36,423 bases of DNA from Desulfosarcina sp. (GCA_030145105.1 JAQYWF010000006.1:1-36423), one strand, 5' to 3'; shown: positions 16,554 through 24,369, counted from the first letter of the stretch. A program made the numbers and translations. Notes: generated from the letters alone by a model not told the origin.

Positions 16554-16763
16554 CTACTTCATCGCCTGCTTCCGTTGAGATTCGGTAGGGTGAAAATGAT
16601 GTGTGACACCAGCTAAGTTTTCATCATCGATTTCGGGCAGCTGCCTTTTGATATCCAAAACGGTTTCAAAGGCATGACCGCCCGAACGAGTTATACAAGC
16701 CACAGCAAAACCGATCAAGTCCTGCTGTTTCAATCCAACCGGTGTTGTGTCCGCTTCTCGGTG
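16554..16763 (-). pseudogene. Coding-like remnant without a start codon
   Basis: This frame is open for 69 codons and ends in TAG at 16554-16556. It reads like protein (for example LKQQDLIGFAVACITRSGGH, then AFETVLDIKRQLPEIDDENL) but has no start codon, and a TGA closes it upstream at 16764-16766. The frame next to it opens with an ATG near 16780 and could be the front part before a frameshift. I recognise no family. It occupies most of the 365-base gap before the efflux adaptor gene; otherwise I see nothing there. Confidence 0.25.
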
Positions 16764-16854
16764 TCACCAGTCCCATCTCTCCTAAGGCACGATGGCTACG
16801 TTAAGCATGACGTTGATCCGACCGCCTGCCGACTATCGGCCAGGCAAGGGAACC

Positions 16855-17157
16855 ATGAATCTGGCAAAAATAGTCATTGGCTTTCTATTGCTGTTTATCA
16901 TCAATGATTCTGCTATTGCCGACACTTCTAAATTCTCAGGAACCTTTACACTTGATTCAACCGTAGGATCTCCGGTTTGTAAACAATCAACAGGTTCAAC
17001 GGTTAGTGGAGGTGCTTACAGTAAAAGAAAAGAAGATTACTATCTGTAAATTCCAACCGTTGAGAGGCAGGAGATATATACGTTTACAAAAGAAAATGGA
17101 GACGTGTATACAAGGACGATCAAAGTTCTCGATCCCTATAGATTCCGATTTTATTAG
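16855..17157 (+). pseudogene. Small secreted protein gene interrupted by an in-frame TAA
   Basis: From ATG 16855 (AAGGG nearby) the frame encodes MNLAKIVIGFLLLFIINDSA and continues for 64 residues, with a clear signal peptide ending near SAIAD, then stops at TAA 17047-17049. The same frame stays open for another 35 codons to TAG at 17155-17157, and its translation (IPTVERQEIYTFTKENGDVY and then TRTIKVLDPYRFRFY) is protein-like. One base change (TAA to AAA, Lys) would give a single secreted protein of about 100 residues. No family is recognised. The alternative is a genuine 64-residue secreted peptide followed by a chance open frame. Confidence 0.45.
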
Positions 17158-17235
17158 AAAAAAACAACTTCCACTTTTTTAAATTCAGTGTCGTTTAGTT
17201 AATTGATGGAAAATGAATCAGCCGAACCATATTTA

Positions 17236-17481
17236 TCATCTTCTGGGCGCTGGCCTGGGCACAGGACGCGCAGGCAGTTGCGATGCATGCCGGGGCGGGG
17301 AAGGGGTGACGATGACATCGCGGTGATAATAACCCGCGCCGTAGCCTCTGTAATAAACTCCGCCCACGACCTGGTTTTGCTGGTAGTCGTATGGACTGTC
17401 CAAGGCGCAGCCGGTTGCCAGCAGTGCCATCGCCACCACCAGCAAAACAAACGGCCTGTGTTTGTGACCATATCGCTTCAT
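17236..17481 (-). CDS. Small Tyr/Pro-rich lipoprotein coupled to the VOC gene
   Basis: The 81-residue product has a hydrophobic N-terminus and lipobox LLATGC with Cys 25. The mature 57 residues contain DSPYDYQQNQVVGGVYYRGYGAGYYHRDVIV (given here only as a landmark: aromatic Tyr/Gly-rich) and a Pro/Arg-rich end RPVPRPAPRR. The ATG overlaps the stop of the VOC-domain gene as ATGA, so it is probably translated by coupling. Short, Tyr-rich lipoproteins of this kind are common in proteobacteria and of unknown function; an envelope-surface or structural role is only a guess. Confidence 0.65.
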   Translation of the reverse strand: MKRYGHKHRPFVLLVVAMALLATGCALDSPYDYQQNQVVGGVYYRGYGAGYYHRDVIVTPSPPRHASQLPARPVPRPAPRR

Positions 17482-18374
17482 GGCTTGTTCTCCGCGTTGT
17501 TTTCATCCGTCCATTGTGCAACGGCCAGCGCTGCACCCAGAGGATCCAGAAATACGGCTACCTTTCCGTTCCGAACCGTCGGGCTTGGGGGCACCACGAC
17601 CCTGCCGCCGGCTCGCTCGATACGTGCCAGGGTTTGCTGCAAATCCTTCACGCGGACATAGGGAAGCCACGTGGAAGGCAGATCCTTGCGTTCAAGCTCG
17701 AGCACCGCGGCCCGAGGGTATCCACCGGCCACCAGGCGTATTTCGGGCCGGTCTCCGATATCCTCCTGCCGTTCGATCGTGTACGCGCCGATGGGACGAT
17801 AGAAATCCGCCATCAGTGAGCTGTCTTTGGCCCAAAGTTCGATCCAGAGCCACGTGTTGTATGATGGCAAGACATCGGGCGGATCGCCGTCAGTCGCATG
17901 GATCACGCCGAAGATTGCACCCTCACGGTCCTGCAGCACAGCAACCGCACCGCGCCCCGCAAGATTCTTGGGTGGCACCAGCACCCTGCCGCCGGAAGTG
18001 GCTGCCTGATCGGCGGCGTGGTCCAGGTCGGGAACGGACATGAACGCCAGCCATCTTGCGGATCGATCGGCATCGGCAGGTTTATCATAGGAGACGATCC
18101 CGGCGATGGGTCGTCCGTCTACACGGATGAGGGTGTAGGCATCCTTGCCGGTTCCGTAAGTTTCGTATTGCCATCCGAAAACTTCCCCGTAGAAGCGCTT
18201 CTCAATGTCGACATTGTCGGCTATCAAATCCGCCCACACCCAACGCCCCTGGAGATGAACGTCGGTCGGCAATTCGCTGATGGCCGGCCATCGGGGTGTG
18301 GCCGCCGTGCATCCGCCGATCAGCAGCAGGGCTGCACCGGCCAGCGCCAGCATTCCTTTTGGAAAATGTCTCAT
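17478..18374 (-). CDS. Lipoprotein with two VOC (glyoxalase-like) domains
   Basis: The 298-residue protein starts at ATG 18374, behind GGAGG with 7-base spacing. Lipobox LLIGGC gives Cys 22. Two VOC domains follow: residues about 45-160 (WVWADLIADNVDIEKRFYGE and VFGWQYETYG; GGRVLVPPKNLAGRGAVAVL) and about 170-290 (WLWIELWAKDSSLMADFY; GGRVVVPPSPTVRNGKVAVF). VOC proteins are usually cytoplasmic metal-dependent lyases, dioxygenases or resistance proteins, so membrane anchoring outside the cytoplasm is unusual. Metal ligands cannot be assigned with confidence. The next gene downstream, a tiny lipoprotein, overlaps by ATGA, and a 15-codon ORF overlaps upstream in the same way. Confidence 0.8.
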   Translation of the reverse strand: MRHFPKGMLALAGAALLLIGGCTAATPRWPAISELPTDVHLQGRWVWADLIADNVDIEKRFYGEVFGWQYETYGTGKDAYTLIRVDGRPIAGIVSYDKPADADRSARWLAFMSVPDLDHAADQAATSGGRVLVPPKNLAGRGAVAVLQDREGAIFGVIHATDGDPPDVLPSYNTWLWIELWAKDSSLMADFYRPIGAYTIERQEDIGDRPEIRLVAGGYPRAAVLELERKDLPSTWLPYVRVKDLQQTLARIERAGGRVVVPPSPTVRNGKVAVFLDPLGAALAVAQWTDENNAENKP

Positions 18375-18418
18375 CCCTGCACCTCCATGATCGTCAATAC
18401 AACAATGCAAACTCGCAT
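18371..18418 (-). CDS. Possible 15-codon leader ORF coupled to the VOC gene
   Basis: ATG 18418 follows AAGGAGAAGAATC, the best ribosome-binding site in this area, and encodes MRVCIVVLTIMEVQG before a TGA that overlaps the VOC start as ATGA. The stop-start overlap and strong site suggest a translated leader that helps start the VOC gene. The hydrophobic, Val/Ile-rich peptide gives no clear attenuation signal such as a run of one amino acid. Confidence 0.4.
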   Translation of the reverse strand: MRVCIVVLTIMEVQG

Positions 18419-18629
18419 GATTCTTCTCCTTCCGCAATGTTCCTTTTTCTGATGTTCCTCATGGTTAGCGTGAGTCCATTTCGAACATCTTGCCAGAACG
18501 GTCGCAGGTAAAACGGCACCTCACCAGAACTTGCCTTATCGTCGCCGCGAATGCCGAGGACCAGCCCGGGATGCAGGGGAATGAACGGCATGGCAATGAG
18601 GTGCAGGCGCTGGAACTCACCGTCGCCTT

Positions 18630-18659
18630 CCAGGGCCGGGCTGTTCAGCCCGGCCCTGG
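18630..18659. repeat. Perfect 13-bp GC-rich hairpin
   Basis: CCAGGGCCGGGCT-GTTC-AGCCCGGCCCTGG is a flawless stem with a 4-base loop in the gap between the solute-binding protein and VOC genes. No T tract follows on either strand, so it is not a standard intrinsic terminator; an RNA-stabilising or REP-like element is possible. The rest of the 385-base gap (18419-18802) holds only a start-less coding-like frame on the - strand. Confidence 0.5.
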
Positions 18660-18802
18660 CAAAGTCTGTCCAAGAAATGGTCGTGGTGCAGATGCGCCCG
18701 GTCCATCGGTGGTCGGTGCAGTTTGGTCTGTAAGATGGGTATGGGCATCGCTTTACGGTTTCAGTATTGTCGGGAAAGTCTTGTGCTTATGAATAGGGGC
18801 AT

Positions 18803-19603
18803 CTAAGGCAATTCGTCAACCCACTTGCCTCCGGTGAGCCACTTCTTGTGCATTTCCTGCAACTGGCCACTGCCTTGCAGCAATATCAAGAAATTCTGCA
18901 CCCAGTTGACCAGCAGGGTATCTTCGGGCATGGCTATGCCCAACGGTTCGAAGCTGAGGGGCGCTTTTCCGGCCAACAGCCCCTTGTCCTGGTGTCGGTA
19001 GGCGGTCAATGCACAGAACGGGTAGTCGGCAACAATGACATCAACCTTTTTTTTCAATAACAGGTCAATGGCCTCATCATATGAAGCCGTGGGGATCAGC
19101 TTGGCCTTGGACATAAGCGCCTCGGCGTACTGCTGACTGGTCGAATTCTTCAGCGCGGCAATGCTGACTTCCGGCGCATTCAACCCCGTGGCCTGCTGCA
19201 GGGTGGCATACCGATCGAGCAAAGTCAGAATTCCCTTGCCGGAAACCAAGTAAGGCCCCACGAAAACAACCTTGCGATTTCGTGTTGGGGTGATGGTCAT
19301 ACTCGAAAGGATCATATCCACCTGCCCGGCCTCCAGCGCCGGCAGCAGGTCGGCAAACGGCAGGATCTTGAATTTAACCTTGACTCCGAATGCATCAGCC
19401 ATTGCCCGCGCGATATCGGCGTCGAGCCCGATAATTTCGCCCTTTTTGGTGACGGCCGTCAAGGGCGGTTGCGCGCCGCTGGTGCCGATAACCAGCTCTC
19501 CCGTTTTCACGATTCGATCCATAGCGGGACCGGCCGAGACGGTGACGGCCATGAACAGCGTTAGCACTAACAGCAATGAGACGGCAAGACCTGTTTTCTT
19601 CAT
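18803..19603 (-). CDS. ABC-type amino-acid solute-binding protein (SBP family 3)
   Basis: The 266-residue protein has a signal peptide of about 24 residues (ends VSAGP). The fold of family 3 periplasmic binding proteins is visible: RIVKTGELVIGTSGAQPPLT, GEIIGLDADIARAMADAFGV, VDMILSSMTITPTRNRKVVF, then a second lobe with SYDEAIDLLLKKKVDVIVAD and EPLGIAMPEDTLLVNWVQNF. Ligands of this family are polar amino acids or similar small solutes. AAGGAG lies before the ATG. No permease or ATPase gene is adjacent, so it either serves a transporter encoded elsewhere or acts as a sensor. It has its own promoter (19741-19769) and a leader with tandem repeats. Confidence 0.85.
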   Translation of the reverse strand: MKKTGLAVSLLLVLTLFMAVTVSAGPAMDRIVKTGELVIGTSGAQPPLTAVTKKGEIIGLDADIARAMADAFGVKVKFKILPFADLLPALEAGQVDMILSSMTITPTRNRKVVFVGPYLVSGKGILTLLDRYATLQQATGLNAPEVSIAALKNSTSQQYAEALMSKAKLIPTASYDEAIDLLLKKKVDVIVADYPFCALTAYRHQDKGLLAGKAPLSFEPLGIAMPEDTLLVNWVQNFLILLQGSGQLQEMHKKWLTGGKWVDELP

Positions 19604-19619
19604 TGAGACTTCTCCTTTT

Positions 19620-19657
19620 CATGTGGATAGGGTTGAATCATGTGGATAGAGTTGAAT
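19620..19657. repeat. Tandem 19-bp repeat in the solute-binding protein leader
   Basis: CATGTGGATAGGGTTGAAT (19620-19638) is followed at once by CATGTGGATAGAGTTGAAT (19639-19657), with a single difference. The pair sits between the promoter and the ribosome-binding site of the - strand gene starting at 19603, so it could hold two copies of a protein site or arise from slippage. Confidence 0.6.
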
Positions 19658-19740
19658 GTCCATATGACCGCAGGGTATGCATTCGCACACGCTGGCACTT
19701 GCATCGCCACGATCTAAAATGGCGACCTTCACCGCAGCCC

Positions 19741-19769
19741 TATATAAAACGAAAAGCGGTAGATGCCAA
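19741..19769 (-). promoter_or_regulatory. Sigma70-type promoter of the solute-binding protein gene
   Basis: On the - strand TTGGCA (19764-19769) and TATATA (19741-19746) are 17 bases apart, an ideal layout. It would start transcription near 19734, giving a leader of about 130 bases. Confidence 0.6.
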
Positions 19770-19821
19770 TATAAAATTAATTTGGCGTTAACAAACGTTT
19801 TGATATGACGGCCCGGCCGCG

Positions 19822-19848
19822 TTGACAATGGTCTGTGCTTTATATTAA
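19822..19848 (+). promoter_or_regulatory. Possible trkA promoter
   Basis: TTGACA (19822-19827) is followed 15 bases later by TATTAA (19843-19848), about 45 bases before the trkA start. The spacing is short for sigma70, so this is tentative. Confidence 0.35.
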
Positions 19849-19893
19849 AGCATTCAGCACTTATTTTCATCAGGCAAGAAAAGGATTGCATTA

Positions 19894-21300
19894 ATGCTTA
19901 GCAAAAAAAGATCGTTGGCGGAAAACATTCTGATACTGGGTCTGGGTGGCGTGGGTACCTACCTGGCCAAACGGTTGGTTCATGAAGGCTATGCCGTTAC
20001 TGCCATCGAACCGGACGGTCGGTTGATCCGCCATATAGAAGGGCAACTGGACGCCCGGCTGATTCAGGGGTCGGCCATGAGTATCGGCTGCTGGCGTGAA
20101 GCCAGGGCTCAAAACATCGACGTGCTGATTGCCGTCACCGATAACGATGCGGTCAACATGCTATCGGCGATGATTGCCGACCGGTTCGGCATCCCACTGA
20201 AGATTGCGCGGGTCCGTTCGATGGATTTCGATAACATGGATTCCGTGCTCAACGCCGATGACCTGAAAATCGATTTGATCATTCACCCGGAAGAGTTGGC
20301 TGCGCAGGAAATTGTCCGACTGGTCAAACGGACGGCCGGCAATGAGATCATCGATATCGCCGATGGCCAAACTCAGGTGATGGCCACCCGTGTCAACGAT
20401 GACTCGCCCCTGGCCCACCAGAAACTGAAAACCCTTTCCATGACTTACAACACCTTTCCATTCAGGGTCGTGGCCATTGCCAGGGGGATTACCACCATCC
20501 TTCCCGGCGGGGATCATGAAATCCTTCCCCAGGATCAGGTGCTGATCATGGCTTCGAAGAAGGATCTACCTCAATTGATGGCTTTGACCGGGGTTGAACA
20601 GCAGCGACGGCACCGGGTGATGATCCTGGGTGGCGGTCTGGTGGGTTGCCGGGTGGCCGAACTGATGGGCAAAGACGTTCGGGTGAAAATCGTTGAAAAG
20701 GACGAAGCCGTGGCCGCCGATCTGTGCCATCACTTGACGGATGTCGAGGTGCTTCACGGCGACGGTTCCGATGCCGAGGCCCTCGAGCAGGCCGGTTTGA
20801 CAGACATGGACACCTTCATCACGGCCACCGGTGAGAATGAAACCAACATCATGAGCTGCATGCTGGCCAAACACCTGATGAACACGAGCACTGGGGGCGC
20901 CCGCAGCAAGGATCGCAAAACCATCTCACTGGTGAATAAAGAGGAATATATAGTCCTGGCCGCCACCAGTGGTTCGGATATCGCCCTGAACAAGAAAGTG
21001 CTGGCGGCCAACGAGATTTTGAAGTTCATACGACGCGGGGAATTGCTGTCGGTCGCGCACCTTCACGGCTTTGACGCTGAAGTGGTGGAGATCCTGGCGG
21101 CACCGGGTTCACCCATCACGCGAATCCCGCTTTCCAAAATCGATCCGGCTTTTCACGGAAAAATACTTATCGGCGGTGTTTACCGGGACGACCAATGGAA
21201 AATCGCCGTGGGTGATACCCGCATCCTGCCCAATGAACGCGTGATCGTCATCTGCAAATCGCTGCACTTAAAGGATGTGCATAAGCTTTTCTTGGGCTAA
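19894..21300 (+). CDS. trkA: TrkA, NAD-binding regulatory subunit of the Trk K+ uptake system
   Basis: The 468-residue protein has the doubled layout of TrkA: Rossmann domain 1 with ILILGLGGVGTYLAKRL (Gly 16/18/21) and the acidic strand-2 end AIEPD, an RCK-C domain, then Rossmann domain 2 with VMILGGGLVGCRVAELM and IVEKDE, and a second RCK-C. TrkA is a cytoplasmic ring that binds NAD(H)/nucleotides and gates the membrane channel TrkH, whose gene converges on this one. AAAAGGA precedes the ATG. The two genes meet tail to tail around a shared hairpin, so they are transcribed separately rather than as an operon. Confidence 0.93.
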   Translation: MLSKKRSLAENILILGLGGVGTYLAKRLVHEGYAVTAIEPDGRLIRHIEGQLDARLIQGSAMSIGCWREARAQNIDVLIAVTDNDAVNMLSAMIADRFGIPLKIARVRSMDFDNMDSVLNADDLKIDLIIHPEELAAQEIVRLVKRTAGNEIIDIADGQTQVMATRVNDDSPLAHQKLKTLSMTYNTFPFRVVAIARGITTILPGGDHEILPQDQVLIMASKKDLPQLMALTGVEQQRRHRVMILGGGLVGCRVAELMGKDVRVKIVEKDEAVAADLCHHLTDVEVLHGDGSDAEALEQAGLTDMDTFITATGENETNIMSCMLAKHLMNTSTGGARSKDRKTISLVNKEEYIVLAATSGSDIALNKKVLAANEILKFIRRGELLSVAHLHGFDAEVVEILAAPGSPITRIPLSKIDPAFHGKILIGGVYRDDQWKIAVGDTRILPNERVIVICKSLHLKDVHKLFLG

Positions 21301-21306
21301 CTGATT

Positions 21307-21379
21307 GTTTCTGGTTTCTGGTCTATCGTTTCTGGTTGAAACCACTAACCAGAGACCACAAACCGGAAACTGTTTTTTT
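21307..21379 (+). terminator. Branched terminator built of 7-base units, between trkA and trkH
   Basis: A 17-base arm GTTTCTGGTTTCTGGTC (21307-21323) pairs, with one mismatch and wobble pairs, with GACCACAAACCGGAAAC (21354-21370). Inside, TCTGGTT (21331-21337) pairs with AACCAGA (21347-21353). TGTTTTTTT follows (21371-21379). The stretch reads as degenerate 7-base units: TTTCTGG three times on the left and CCAGAAA-like units on the right. Confidence 0.7.
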
Positions 21380-22889
21380 ATCTTTTCCAGAACGAAGGGT
21401 AGAAAATCACCAGCGCAGAGAACATCTCCAGTCGCCCGACAAGCATGTTCCAGGAAAGAAACCACTTGCCCGCATCGGAAATAAAGGCATAATTTTCCGA
21501 CGGCCCAACCGCACCAAAACCCGGCCCGATGTTCATGAGGGCGGCGAGGACCGAACTCATGGCAGTCGTATAATCCATATCGTCGGTGAGCACCATCACA
21601 CATCCGCCCGCCAGCACCATGAAAATATTCACGATGAAATAGCAGATGGACAGGTGAATGATGGCGTCATCCACCGGGCGCTGGTTCAGACGCACGGAGA
21701 TGACGGACATGGGCTGGAAAAAGATTTTTTTGATGGCGGCGGACATGAATTTGCACAGGACCACATAGTGGACGATCTTGATACCGCTTGTGGTCGACCC
21801 GGCACAGGCGCCGATAAAGCACACGGCATACAAGAACATCTGGGATGCCTGGGGCCATTGTTCGTAGTCGGCGGTGGTAAAACCAGTGGTGGTCAACAGG
21901 CTGGTCACCTGAAAAGTCCCATAGCGGATGGCATCCATCAGGCCGTAGGTGTTCTCCTTCCACAGTATCCAGGAGACCATGCCGCAGAAGAAGAGCATGA
22001 GCCCCACATACCAGCGAAACTCGGTGTTGATGCCCAGCGCCCGCCAATCCCCCCGGACGATCTGATAGAAAAGCACGAACGTCATACCGCCAAGAAACAT
22101 AAAGAGAATGATTACCCAGTCGAAATAGGCGTTGTTGTAATGCCCGATGCTGGCATTCCACGGTGAGTAGCCGGACGTGGACACGGTGCCGAAAGCGTGG
22201 CACAGTGAATCGAACAGGGACATCCCACCGATACAGAGCAGAAGGATCTCGGCCAGGTTCAACACCATGTAGATGATCCATAGGCGGACCATGGTGTCCC
22301 GGTTGCGGGCATGGAATTTCTCCTTGGTAAGGACCTGGCCCGGCGATGACTCCGCCCGGAAAATGCGTAGCCCGCCCATGCCGTGGGGCAGGAATATGAC
22401 CGTCAGGGTCAAAAACCCCATACCCCCCAGCAGATGGGTCTCGCTGCGCCAGAACAGCAGCCCGTGGGGCACCACCTCGATGTCCGTCAGGATGGTGGCG
22501 CCGGTTGTGGTGTAACCGGACATCATTTCGAAAAAGGCATCGGTGAAAGACGGGATGGACCCGTGGATCATGAAGGGAATGGCACTCAGTGCAGAAACGA
22601 CGACCCAGCCGAAAGCGGCGATGAATATGCCGTCTTTGATACTCAGGTCAAGGTGTTTCCTGAAGCGCCACCATAACGGAATCCCCATCAAGAGAATCAA
22701 TGCGGCAGAAACAAGCAGCGCCAAAAAATCCCCTTCACGGTATATCAGTGAGCAGACCAGGGGTAAGAGCATGGAGATGCCCGTGACCATGAACAGGGTG
22801 CCGAAAACGTGAAGAATGGAAAACAGGTGCATGGTGTTGTTCGATTGAAAATATGGGTCTGTGAAAATAGTGGTCCAGCGGCAGTTCAT
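21378..22889 (-). CDS. trkH: TrkH family K+ uptake channel
   Basis: The 503-residue membrane protein has the four selectivity-filter repeats of the SKT superfamily: SGYTTTGATIL, FGTVSTSGYSPW, LLTTTGFTTADY and a last LMNIGPGFGAVGP loop, plus the conserved GACAGSTTSGIKI segment before the gating region. It conducts K+ across the inner membrane under TrkA control. ATG 22889 has AAGG about 10 bases upstream; ATG 22832 is possible but has no site. It is encoded tail to tail with trkA and head to head with cinA. Confidence 0.92.
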   Translation of the reverse strand: MNCRWTTIFTDPYFQSNNTMHLFSILHVFGTLFMVTGISMLLPLVCSLIYREGDFLALLVSAALILLMGIPLWWRFRKHLDLSIKDGIFIAAFGWVVVSALSAIPFMIHGSIPSFTDAFFEMMSGYTTTGATILTDIEVVPHGLLFWRSETHLLGGMGFLTLTVIFLPHGMGGLRIFRAESSPGQVLTKEKFHARNRDTMVRLWIIYMVLNLAEILLLCIGGMSLFDSLCHAFGTVSTSGYSPWNASIGHYNNAYFDWVIILFMFLGGMTFVLFYQIVRGDWRALGINTEFRWYVGLMLFFCGMVSWILWKENTYGLMDAIRYGTFQVTSLLTTTGFTTADYEQWPQASQMFLYAVCFIGACAGSTTSGIKIVHYVVLCKFMSAAIKKIFFQPMSVISVRLNQRPVDDAIIHLSICYFIVNIFMVLAGGCVMVLTDDMDYTTAMSSVLAALMNIGPGFGAVGPSENYAFISDAGKWFLSWNMLVGRLEMFSALVIFYPSFWKR

Positions 22890-22943
22890 ATCTCACGTGC
22901 CTTGAAAAAGCAAAAGGTCTGTTCCTTTGCGGTGAATGTTTCG

Positions 22944-22973
22944 TTGACACCATCGTCCTGGTGTCGCTATTGT
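22944..22973 (+). promoter_or_regulatory. Probable cinA promoter with a palindrome in its spacer
   Basis: TTGACA (22944-22949) and TATTGT (22968-22973) are 18 bases apart, about 50 bases before cinA. The perfect inverted repeat GACACCA-TCGTCC-TGGTGTC (22946-22965) overlaps the -35 box and spacer, a position suited to a repressor. Confidence 0.45.
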
Positions 22974-23024
22974 CCAATGCGATGATCCTATTCGAAAAAT
23001 CAGAACCCATAAGAAAGCGGTCAA

Positions 23025-24278
23025 ATGAAAGCGGAAATTCTGGCGACGGGAGATGAAATCAGATCAGGCGCCCTGGTGGACAGCAACTCGGCGTTTATCT
23101 CGGAAAGGCTGGAGGAGATCGGTATCGAGGTGGTACGCCACACCTGCGTGGGGGACGATCTGTCCCTGTTGGTATCCACCCTCCGTGAGATCGGCGATCG
23201 TGTGGATATGGCGGTCGTCACCGGTGGGCTGGGGCCCACCACCGATGATCTCACTGCCGAAGCGGCTGCGGGCGCGGCCGGTGTGGAACTGACATTAAGT
23301 CAGACCGCCTTTGAAAACGTCGAGAGCTTTTTCAAGAAGTTCAACCGTCCCATGACCGACTCTAACCGCAAGCAGGCGCTGCTTCCCGATGGCAGCAAAT
23401 TAATGTACAATCCGGTGGGCACCGCACCTGGATTTTCCCTGAAAATAGAGAAATGTCTGTTTTTCTTTCTTCCGGGGGTGCCCTATGAAATGAAACGCAT
23501 GCTGGCAGAGCATGTGATTCCTGAAATGCTTTCCCTGCAGGGCGACGCGGCCATGCATAGCCGGGTGAAGACCATTACCACCTTCGGACTGCCTGAATCG
23601 TTGGCCGGTGAAAAAGTGGCCGGCGTGGAAGCCGCCTTCCCAGGTATCAAGCTGGGCCTTCGTGCCAATTTTCCGCAGATCCAGGTCAAGCTATACGGGC
23701 GGGAGATAAATCTGGCCATGCTGGATCAACGGATGGCCGAAGCGGGTCAATGGGCGCTGGAACGGTTGGGACGAAATGTGATATCTGAAAACGGCGAGCG
23801 GATGGAAGGCGTGGTGGGCAGACTGCTGTTGGAAAGATCGGCCTCTATCGGCCTGGCGGAAAGTTGCACCGGTGGGCTGCTGGCCAACTGGCTGACCAAT
23901 GTGGCCGGCAGTTCGGCCTATTTTTTCTTTTCGGGCGTCACCTATTCAAACAAGGCCAAGATCGATGTGCTGGGTGTCAAGCCCGAAACCTTGGAAAGAC
24001 ATGGCGCGGTTCACGAAGAAACGGCCCGGGAGATGGCCGAAGGGGCCCGGCGATTGGCCGGCAGCACCTACGGGCTTTCCACCAGCGGCATTGCCGGTCC
24101 TGACGGTGGAACCGAAGACAAACCGGTGGGAACCGTGTGTGTCGGATACGCCGGACCGGATCGATCTTTCGGTCGTCGGCTGTACTTCCCTTTCGGAAAA
24201 CGCCTGATGAACAAGAAAATCTTTTGCATGGCGGCGCTGGATATCCTGCGCAAGGAGTTGTTAGGAATTGGCGGATAG
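23025..24278 (+). CDS. cinA: CinA family protein (ADP-ribose pyrophosphatase / NMN amidohydrolase type)
   Basis: The 417-residue protein has the standard two-domain form. The N-terminal MoCF/COG1058 domain has EILATGDEIRSGALVDSNSA and TGGLGPTTDDLTAEA; the C-terminal PncC domain has GLAESCTGGLLANWLTNVAG, then SSAYFFFSGVTYSNKAKIDV, and STSGIAGPDGGTEDKPVGTV. In studied members the N-domain cleaves ADP-ribose-like pyrophosphates and the C-domain deamidates nicotinamide mononucleotide in NAD recycling. The name comes from competence-associated homologues; DprA is encoded about 6 kb away. The final codons run up to the tandem repeat before manC. Confidence 0.92.
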   Translation: MKAEILATGDEIRSGALVDSNSAFISERLEEIGIEVVRHTCVGDDLSLLVSTLREIGDRVDMAVVTGGLGPTTDDLTAEAAAGAAGVELTLSQTAFENVESFFKKFNRPMTDSNRKQALLPDGSKLMYNPVGTAPGFSLKIEKCLFFFLPGVPYEMKRMLAEHVIPEMLSLQGDAAMHSRVKTITTFGLPESLAGEKVAGVEAAFPGIKLGLRANFPQIQVKLYGREINLAMLDQRMAEAGQWALERLGRNVISENGERMEGVVGRLLLERSASIGLAESCTGGLLANWLTNVAGSSAYFFFSGVTYSNKAKIDVLGVKPETLERHGAVHEETAREMAEGARRLAGSTYGLSTSGIAGPDGGTEDKPVGTVCVGYAGPDRSFGRRLYFPFGKRLMNKKIFCMAALDILRKELLGIGG

Positions 24279-24320
24279 GTTGACCGCTTCGTTTGCTGAT
24301 CAGCTCCAAGTTCAAAGCCG

Positions 24321-24369
24321 AACCCAGAACCCAGAACCCAGAACCCGGAACCCAGAACCCAGAACCCAG
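24321..24369 (+). repeat. Seven tandem copies of the 7-base unit AACCCAG
   Basis: Seven head-to-tail units of AACCCAG fill 24321-24369; only the fourth differs (AACCCGG). The array lies between the cinA stop and the manC ribosome-binding site. Its CCAGAA core is shared with the 7-base units of the trkA/trkH terminator 3 kb away. Confidence 0.9.

Noticed and set aside
21336-22166. 276-codon + strand open frame, very His/Asp/Gly-rich
   Set aside because: It is antisense to trkH; the composition is the complement of membrane-helix codons.
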